A DNA stretch of 64,000 nucleotides from contig OZ026549.1 of the NCBI GenBank assembly GCA_964020155.1, positions 3,684,633 through 3,748,632 of the forward strand, given 5' to 3'. The position numbers and the translations under genes are program-made. The DNA is from Chondrilla cf. caribensis (lineage: Eukaryota; Porifera; Demospongiae; Chondrillida; Chondrillidae). Shown here piece by piece: positions 56,644 through 64,000 of this stretch (its first letter is position 1; the number at the start of each line of letters is the position of its first letter). Under the pieces are notes generated by a model, which saw only the letters and a program-made list of their open reading frames with translations, did no database searches and was not told the origin of the DNA.

Positions 56644-59600
56644 ATGGACGAAGCTGTTTGGAGGTCATCTAGTACTGTAACATCAAATTGCCCAAGTGAA
56701 CCCTACCATTCAATTCATCGGGCTGTATATGAAGGTGATCTGACCAAAGTTAGAGCCTTACTAAAAGAAGGTTGCCCGCTCAATTTAGTTGACAGTAATG
56801 GTTCCACTCTGCTCCATTTTGCTGCACAGGGTGGTCATGTAGAAGTGATAAGGGAGCTGGTTGATAGAGGTTGTAATTTGAATGCTGTCGACAACAATGG
56901 TTGTAGCCCACTCCATGATGCTGCTAATAATGGCAGAAAAGAAGCAGTTCTGGAATTAGTTCACCTAGGATCAAACAAATTACTTGTTGCTGGTCCTTAT
57001 GGTAGCCCACTACATCAAGCAGTACTAAACGGCCATTTCGAAACTGCTGTTGCAATGATAGAGGAAGGGTTTCCAGTAGATACCGTAAACAGTAATGGTT
57101 CCACTCTGCTCCATTGTGCTGCTGCTGGGGGTCACATAGAAGTGATTAAGTTGCTAGTAGATAATGGCTGTGATGTCACTGTTGTGGATAATGATGGTGG
57201 TAGTCCCCTCCACTATGCTGCTGGACATGGTAGAAAAGAAGCAGTTCTGGAATTGATTCATCTAGGATCAAACATGTCACTGGTTGCTGGTCCCTATGGT
57301 ACCCCTCTCCATCAAGCAGTACTGAATGGTCATCTTGAGACTGTTGTTGCCATGATAGAAGAAGGTTGTCCATTAAATGTGGTAAACAGTTATGGTTCCA
57401 CTCTGCTCCATTATGCTGCTCAAGGTGGTCACGTAGAAGTGATAAGGGAGCTAGTTGATAGAGGTTGTGATGTTCATTCCACAAAACGTAATGGATATAG
57501 TCCTCTTCATGCTGCTGCTGGTTATGGCAGAAAAGAAGCAGTTCTGGAATTAATTTCTCTAGGATCTAACGTGTCACAGGTTGCTGGTCCCTGTGGTACC
57601 CCTCTCCATCAAGCAGTGCTATTTGGTCATCTTGAGACTGTTGTTGCCATGATAGACAGAGGGTGTCCGTTGGATGTTGTAGACAGTAATGGTGAAACGC
57701 TACTACATTATGCAGCAGATTGTGGGTACCTAGAAATTCTAAGAGAACTGGTCATAAAGGGCTGCTGTGTAACAGTTAGGCATTCTGCAAATACTACTAA
57801 ATCAAAGGACAGTTCTGTTCATCAACTAACTCCAATAGAGTCAGCCATCTCATCAGGCGAAGGATGCCAAATTGGCCACATTTTCAATACAATGCAGTTG
57901 GTAAAAAAAAGAGAAAACACCTTGTTGGAAGAGCCAGATAAACTGCTACAGGCACTTCACAAGGAGGGGTTGGTAGATCTAAATGTATTACTTTGCTTGG
58001 CTGCTATTCCGGGAGACAGTCAATTTTTTGATCAATTTTTTGTGCCGTCCAAGCAGGTAATCAGACTCCACCATGGCATAGATATCAAGCTGTTTAAGAA
58101 ATATTTTGCTAGATTTATTCCAAAAGTGTTTCCTATCAGGGAGTTTATGCCCCTGAATCCTCTTTGTATTGCTTTATTCACATTACATTTCTATTCAGCT
58201 GGAAGAAAACATTTTTGGTACATAAATGAAAAATCAATGAACCACAGAGAGTTCATTAAAAGGCTAATCTCCCATCCCATCTTGAAGAGCACAATGAATG
58301 ATATTCTTCCTAATGGTCTACGACCTCTCGATCTAGCTAGACAGTTTGGTTTAGGAGATATTGTGAAGTTACTGGAGAAGGCAGGTGGTCAACCAGGGCT
58401 ATGGAGTATGCCACCTAGTGAAATAGAAATTTCTCATTCATTTAGGCTCTCCACAGCTTATGATTTGTTGCTCCCATTAGTCCGGTCTGGTCCACTGGGT
58501 CAACGAGCAGTTTCTGAACTGTATAAACTGTTGTCTCGCTCCATAAATAAGACTGATATTTCGATATGCAAGCCAGATCTAGCTGACATCCTGAAGTGCG
58601 TAGTCCCCAAGATAGCTGCTAAATATTACCAAGTGGGGATGTGCCTTGGTATTGAAAGTACCACTTTAGACATTGTCAAAACTGATCATGCTCATGAAGG
58701 TTGTGAGGAGATTTGTTTGCAAATGTTTGATCGCTGGTTAAGAGTTGGTCCGAGAACAGGTGATAAGGAGAGGACGTGGAGGACAGTCCTTGCAGCAGTC
58801 AAGGAGGTAGCTGGAGTTGCAGTTTGTGAGGAAATAGAACAACAATTGCACCACCAGGTAGGTATCAAATATACAGTACACACATGGGCAAGGGCAAAAT
58901 GTAGTTGATAATCTCCCCGAGTATAATACCAATTGAAATACAAAACGCTTGATGTTTATTCTGCATTTTATACTGCTTGTACAGTATTTCCTAACATGCT
59001 GTGCTATTTATACTGTGTGCTTGTGTGTACTGACCATTTGTATTGTATGATACTCACTATCAATCTTACGGGTAAACCTATAATTAGATTCTCTTTACAT
59101 GTACATTTGGTCGTAATATGCTGAAATGTAATGTACTCATCATACTGTATAATGATAATTAAACAGTATGATGAGTACATTACAAATAAATAATCACATA
59201 ATTAAATTTTGTCTTTGATTGAAATGTTCCCATTGTGCCATGTTTGCGAACTATAGAGTATGTCTGATGATACTACTGAATGTGCCGTAAATCCAAACTG
59301 TCAAAGTACCACACAAAGCATCAGTGACAGATTCTTCAGAGAAGGAGAGTCGCTAGCTGGGACTAGTGATGAATATACAGGTAGGTTACAGTTTGCATGT
59401 GTAATGGTTGCAGCCTGCTTGTATAGCATGTGATATAGTGCATATACAGCTTGACACCTGAGGGCTAGTGTTGTGTATGTACTACATTGCACACTAGGTG
59501 GACTATATAGTATTATTTTATAACATCCTGTTACTATGGCTTCTCAAGCACCAATTTCTTTGGGGTACTGTTAGTGGCCTTTACCAAGATGAGCTCCATC

Positions 59601-60771
59601 AAACCAGATTGCTTTTGCCTGTGTGTTGGCGATTTTGTTGAGTGTTCTTGCTCCAATGACAAATACGCTAATGTCTTAGTAAGTAATGCAAAGAGACTGT
59701 TCCTCCAAAAGGCAAGAAGTAGCGATTAGCTCTCAACAACATATAGGGAAATCCAATAGCTTCCAATTGGTTTCTCAGAAAGATGCCACAGCTGCGCGTG
59801 CATAGCAAGGTTATGTTCCACCCAACACTGAGGGACCAGCACAGTTGGCTGTGAATTTTTTTTTTTGGGGGGGGGGTAGAAGCGGCATGGAGGCTTGTTG
59901 GCCAAAATTGCTGCTTGGAGGACTTACTTGAATATGCAGACCCTACCTAACTGGCTAAGTGGTTGTCCCCTTCATCCTGACCCTAACTTCAGTACTGTGA
60001 ATGCTAGCCTTCATGTCTGCTTTAATTATACTAGTTTATTGCCAATATTTTACTGTAGCCATTCTCCTTTACTGCTTGCTGATTACTGAGCTCAATGACG
60101 TTGTTGTGGTTTGACCTGTGCTGATATGTCAAATCAGCAGAGGTCAACTTAGCAGCCCAGGGCTCTTACCTAATATGAAAATATCAAGTTATTATGTTAT
60201 ATCAATTAGATTACCTGTATACCTACTGATTTGGATATACTTACAGCGGAACCTGCTACATTGACGAAGACCACCTCTACACAAAGTCACCTGTCCCAAT
60301 TGACCATTACTGGCCTTTAATACCCACGTTTTCAACTCCACTACAGTAAGGCACTTCTGCCCACCGTTCTCCAGAGACCACAATCTATTGGTCCCTTGAG
60401 TGGTCTTAATACTCTCCATATAATAATATTGTATTCGCTTGTTCTTAATATTCCTATAATTTATTATTGTTATTATTGACATTTCTCATATAAATTTGAG
60501 CAAACCTTGATTGGAAGCATTACATAATGCTGGAATTATGCTTCATAAAGTGTAATAGAATTAACAACCCTATCATTCAGATAAAGATAATATGAATATG
60601 TCATAATAATTGCAATATTTCTCGTGGTGCTTTTCATTGGAGTGTGCAGAACATATATTATGCTACATACCACTCGTTTCTATAGGGAAAGGTGGGCAAG
60701 GAGACATTGAACCCCCTTCAGCTAAACAAATGTGTACTCAGTCCGAATCAACTGATCACATTGATCTCTAA
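56644..60771 (+). CDS. ANK3: ankyrin-repeat and Death-domain protein without CARD exon
   Basis: Exons: 56644-58857, 59257-59380, 60686-60771; 807 residues; phases 0 and 1. The ATG at 56644 lies 22 bp after a possible acceptor (TTTATAG). It has 11 ankyrin repeats: three 99-residue triplets plus one at each end. The family-specific segment (LCLAAIPGDSQFFD) and the Death domain (about 643-738; LADILK, LGIE, QMFDRWLRVG, TWRTVL) follow. Exon 2 matches the family (STTQSISD). The last exon is homologous to ANK1's last exon (GKGGQGD, PSAKQMCTQ against SPKRRCTED) and ends at TAA. The 1.3-kb intron before it holds nothing like the two phase-1 exons carrying the linker and CARD in ANK1/ANK2. ANK3 is the most divergent copy. 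Confidence 0.8.
59127..59184. repeat. Perfect 22-bp inverted repeat in ANK3 intron 1
   Basis: TGTAATGTACTCATCATACT then GT (59127-59148) and its exact complement (59163-59184) with a 14-base loop. Probably a small MITE. Confidence 0.9.
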
Positions 60772-61600
60772 TCAAATCTAATTTGTTGCTGAAGTGAACT
60801 ACAAAACGTATATATACTACTATCTATATAAATTCTGTATTGTATGCAAAACCCTATGTTTTATTATAATTTTAATAATGTTTTTTTACATGATTAATTC
60901 CATAAATTTATGATTATCTATAGTATTGTATATTGGTTGTCAGTACTGTGTGTGGAAGTACATAGGTATATAAGAAAATTATATTCATGTATGAATCGTT
61001 GATGAATATTTTTTTACGATTTCGATGATTTTATAATTGTCTTCTAGCTATTTCTGTAATTTCAATATCGTTTCCCATGCCATTGTCAGGAAATATAATG
61101 GTCATGGGCTAGCTATTCAAAGATTGGTTGAAATAGAATTATATTTATACTTCAGTGATGAAAACAAACCCATGCAAAATAGTACATCATGATCAATTGA
61201 TTCATATACAAGATGAATGAACAAACTGAGCTGGCTCAACCAATAAATTTTATTTCATAATGAATATTTCTAACAATGAATATACATGAATGAATTGCTG
61301 AATTGAATAATAATATATGTACTCATGGAATTAAGACCTAGAATTAATGTACAAACTAGGCTGGCTCAACCTATAACTTTTTTATTTCATTATACAATAC
61401 TGTATAATATCAAATATTAAGCAAATTAAGTACATATTACTTATGATATTATAAATATACGTGAATGAATTATAATCAGCGAAGTAAGTTGATTTGCAAT
61501 GACATACCTTTTGTGATTGTAAACCAAGTAGTATAAATACAGATAACATTACAAATTCCACTCCAATAGGAGGAAGGTTAGCTTGAGCAGACATTGTAGT
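60772..61600. other. ANK3 3' flank
   Basis: AT-rich, no gene. Two similar stretches (CTGGCTCAACC near 61232 and 61370, each followed by an A/T run with TTTATTTCAT) form a loose direct repeat about 135 bp apart. Confidence 0.5.
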
Positions 61601-61668
61601 TTCTCTTTGATGTTCATATGGGTAGCACCGGCTATAGGCGGATCATTTCCTAGCCCTACTGACGGCAA

Positions 61669-61715
61669 CACACGCACGCACGCACGCACACACACACGCA
61701 CACATATGCGCACAC
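61669..61715. repeat. (CACG)n/(CA)n microsatellite
   Basis: ACGCACGCACGC then CACACACACGCACACA, in a short GC-richer segment that may be the 3' end of a retroelement. The following text (GATGAGGACCAAAATTAATA) resembles such ends, but I cannot assign it. Confidence 0.8.
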
Positions 61716-61886
61716 ACCCTAAGAAGCTGTTGTCAGCTTCCTAAAGCTTTGTTTTATCAATACGCTGGCTTAGGATGTTTTTATCCCTCAGATGTTTATC
61801 CCCACATTGGCCTGGGCTGTGATACTGCTCTGCACTGATGAGGACCAAAATTAATAGTCCGAAACAGTTGTTATGTTGCAATGCAT

Positions 61887-62086
61887 NNNNNNNNNNNNNN
61901 NNNNNNNNNNNNNNNNNNNNNNNNNNNNNNNNNNNNNNNNNNNNNNNNNNNNNNNNNNNNNNNNNNNNNNNNNNNNNNNNNNNNNNNNNNNNNNNNNNNN
62001 NNNNNNNNNNNNNNNNNNNNNNNNNNNNNNNNNNNNNNNNNNNNNNNNNNNNNNNNNNNNNNNNNNNNNNNNNNNNNNNNNNNNNN
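61887..62086. other. Assembly gap, 200 N
   Basis: Exactly 200 unknown bases. Open frames through it are meaningless. Confidence 1.
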
Positions 62087-62589
62087 CACTCCAGGGCCTA
62101 TAAATCACGTACATTGCTCAACATTATCAATTTTTTCCAAGGTTATGGTATTGCTCAGGGTGAGGGTCATGGGCTGTCTCTCGGATACGTCCATGTCATT
62201 CTGCATGCATCCTGTAGGGGCATTTTTGATAATATACATGGTAATTTGTATATATGTATGTGTACGCACTCCCATTGCAATTAGCTCTTATATATAAGAT
62301 TATAAGATTATTGATTTATATAGTATGTTTGGTAGAGGTTGTATTATTATAATGAAAGTTTTGAAGTTATAAATTTTATAATCATATATTTGCACTTTCA
62401 CAGCATGTATTATAATATTATATACAATATTATAATTATTATTATGATATTGTACATATCATACCTGATCAATCTAATGAATTATAGTACAATAGCATCC
62501 GTTACTATAGAAACAGTACTATTATACAGCAATTTTATAATGTATAAAGTGCTAGCAACAGTATAAAGCGTTAGCAACGGATGCTATAA

Positions 62590-62691
62590 TGGTTAAGACA
62601 TGGACACTCGGGCATTATGACATATAAAATACACTCGCCCTCAGGACTCCGTATTTTATGTCATAATGCCCTCGTGCCTATGTCTTAACCA
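62590..62691. mobile_element. 102-bp foldback element
   Basis: Arms beginning TGGTTAAGACATGGACACTC and their near complement, with a short loop (CCCTCAGG). An adjacent inverted pair, TAGCATCCGTTAC (62492) and GCAACGGATGCTA (62574), is separate. Confidence 0.85.
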
Positions 62692-63573
62692 CTAAATAAT
62701 ACCCATGTTCCCAAGTTGCCACCATATTATATAATTGATTGTTATTGAAATCCAGAATCTGATGCATTAAATATAATTCCTTTTAATCACGTATCAATCC
62801 TTTAATATTATCCTAAATGGAATTGCAATTGAGTATATGCAAATAATGTATAATTATAATAATATATATAATCCACATAATATTGTAGAGATTCATTGCT
62901 ATGTTGTATCCAAATCAATGGAGTTATTGAGCTTATTTCTCCATGATGACCATATTATTATTAATATTATATTAATTTTTCACCAGCTGTAACGTGCATT
63001 CTGTTTATTCATAACTTGCATACCATCTATAGTTCATTATGTCCATTAATTTCAATCCAAAATACATACCCCCTGAAATAAGGATACCCCTATAATCAGG
63101 ACATGGAAAGACTGCCCCAAGGTGTCCTGATTACAGGGGTCCCACTGTATAGTTAACGATATTCTGACAATACAAGAAATTAATGATCTTCCCTAAGATT
63201 AAAGCCTTAGAAAGAAATTATTATTATACGTACTTAGTGAAATGTATTACAATTATATTGATAATACAATGTAAAAATGAACAATAAATTAAATGCATGT
63301 GTTAATGCATACATATGTGTGTAATATCATTCATATTAAAATTGTCCTGACCATTGGATCATTATGAGCCATTACCATCACATTGTATAATATAATACTT
63401 TTCTGTACTCAAAATCCTATTACTTGGAAGTTCAGAATATAGTAACAAGCTTCAAAAACTACAAATACAAAAGTATCCTCTACAAATATCACTTACAATA
63501 GCAGTGTATCTAATAAGAGTATATATGTATGTACGAACGTATGTACCAGACTGGGGATGTGTGCAGAGTTCAG
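62692..63573. other. Intergenic, dynein 3' flank
   Basis: AT-rich, no gene. 63060-63150 holds inverted CCTGTAATC/GATTACAGG-type words ending TCCCACTGTA, related to the ends of the MITE at 36085. 63355-63440 resembles 11690-11780. Confidence 0.5.
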
Positions 63574-63960
63574 TTACTTGGTGTCACACAAGAGTGCAAC
63601 TCCCCTCAGCACCCAGTGGTCGGGATGCTGCACGGTCTTCATCAGCAGTGTAGTGATGTAGGTCAGATCAGTACGACGAGGCTTCTTGTAAACTGGACAC
63701 TGATAGAGTTTCGGGTCCTTCATTGCTAGAGAGTTGACAGCATAAATGTGCACCACAGGAAGAGGACAGAAGAGAACTTTGTTGGTTGGTTCGAGGAGCT
63801 TCATGTTCTTTTTGTCCCATCCTGCTCCATCCAAGAACAGTCCGTAGACGTAGACACCCTCCTCGGGTGCTGCTGTGATGTCATCCTTCATCATCTTAGT
63901 CACGTCATTGTGAAGGACAACACTGTCCAGTGCCCATCCTTTGTGGGCACGGGTCACCTC
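63574..63960 (-). CDS. Axonemal dynein heavy chain (DNAH5/DNAH8 type), last exon, copy C
   Basis: The minus-strand exon of 387 nt, from the acceptor GTCCAG (63966-63961) to TAA (63576-63574), encodes [55 protein letters not shown] and [14 protein letters not shown]. This is the extreme C-terminus of an outer-arm dynein heavy chain motor subunit, which drives ciliary beating. The frame is intact, unlike copies A and B, so this may be the true gene or its nearest relative. The remainder lies beyond the window. Phase 0 entry. Confidence 0.85.
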   Translation of the reverse strand, partial: EVTRAHKGWALDSVVLHNDVTKMMKDDITAAPEEGVYVYGLFLDGAGWDKKNMKLLEPTNKVLFCPLPVVHIYAVNSLAMKDPKLYQCPVYKKPRRTDLTYITTLLMKTVQHPDHWVLRGVALLCDTK

Positions 63961-64000
63961 CTGGACAGACATAGGAGAGAGGAGACAGTAGCAAATGTCA

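Noticed and set aside
60247..60320. Possible extra exon of ANK3 after CTTACAG
   Set aside because: The segment begins with CGGAACCT-type text resembling the ends of the MITE family at 36085. A homologous last exon at 60686 fits better.
61838..62297. Open frames of unknown residues
   Set aside because: They run through 200 N.

Overview
The window is eukaryotic, intron-rich, AT-rich DNA from an early-branching animal. Evidence: spliced genes with GT-AG introns; an ankyrin-Death-CARD-like family; an Ig/FN3/sushi receptor built entirely from phase-1 exons; 3' ends of an axonemal dynein heavy chain (DNAH5/DNAH8 type); many Tc1/mariner-type elements, MITEs and decayed retroelements. A demosponge such as Amphimedon is my best guess. 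That is inference, not something the sequence proves.

The window is an old segmental duplication array. Three ingredients recur: (i) an ankyrin-Death gene on the + strand (ANK1 1193-5924, ANK2 23288-31686, ANK3 56644-60771, plus fragments at 1-196 and 52340-52620); (ii) a cell-surface receptor gene on the + strand (one full copy 41521-51560, decayed pieces at 10311-11079, 14366-14590, 15608-15912 and 39785-39991); (iii) the last exons of a dynein heavy chain on the - strand (11905-13247, 37056-38643, 63574-63960). The first two dynein copies carry lesions; the third runs off the window and is intact where visible.

Layout. 1-6600: fragment, leader and ANK1. 6650-9500: decayed reverse-transcriptase-family fragments. 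10300-16700: decayed receptor pieces around dynein copy A. 17000-21250: retroelement remnants and a foldback. 22400-31700: ANK2, its introns filled by a 639-bp MITE, a tRNA-like SINE and a Tc1 element. 31700-36400: AT-rich DNA and two further retroelement pieces, one with a 10-bp target duplication. 37056-38643: dynein copy B. 38650-41500: decayed receptor tail and a MITE. 41521-51560: the receptor gene. 52340-56600: relic and intergenic DNA with foldbacks. 56644-60771: ANK3. 60772-64000: intergenic, a 200-N assembly gap, dynein copy C.

How the genes may work together (inference): ANK1 and ANK2 encode long ankyrin platforms followed by a Death domain and a CARD-like domain, so they look like cytosolic signalling adaptors of innate-immunity or cell-death type. 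The neighbouring receptor has Ig, FN3, a Ser/Thr-rich stalk, sushi modules, one membrane span and a short tail with tyrosines. A repeatedly duplicated cluster of polymorphism-prone receptors and Death/CARD adaptors is the most interesting possible system here.
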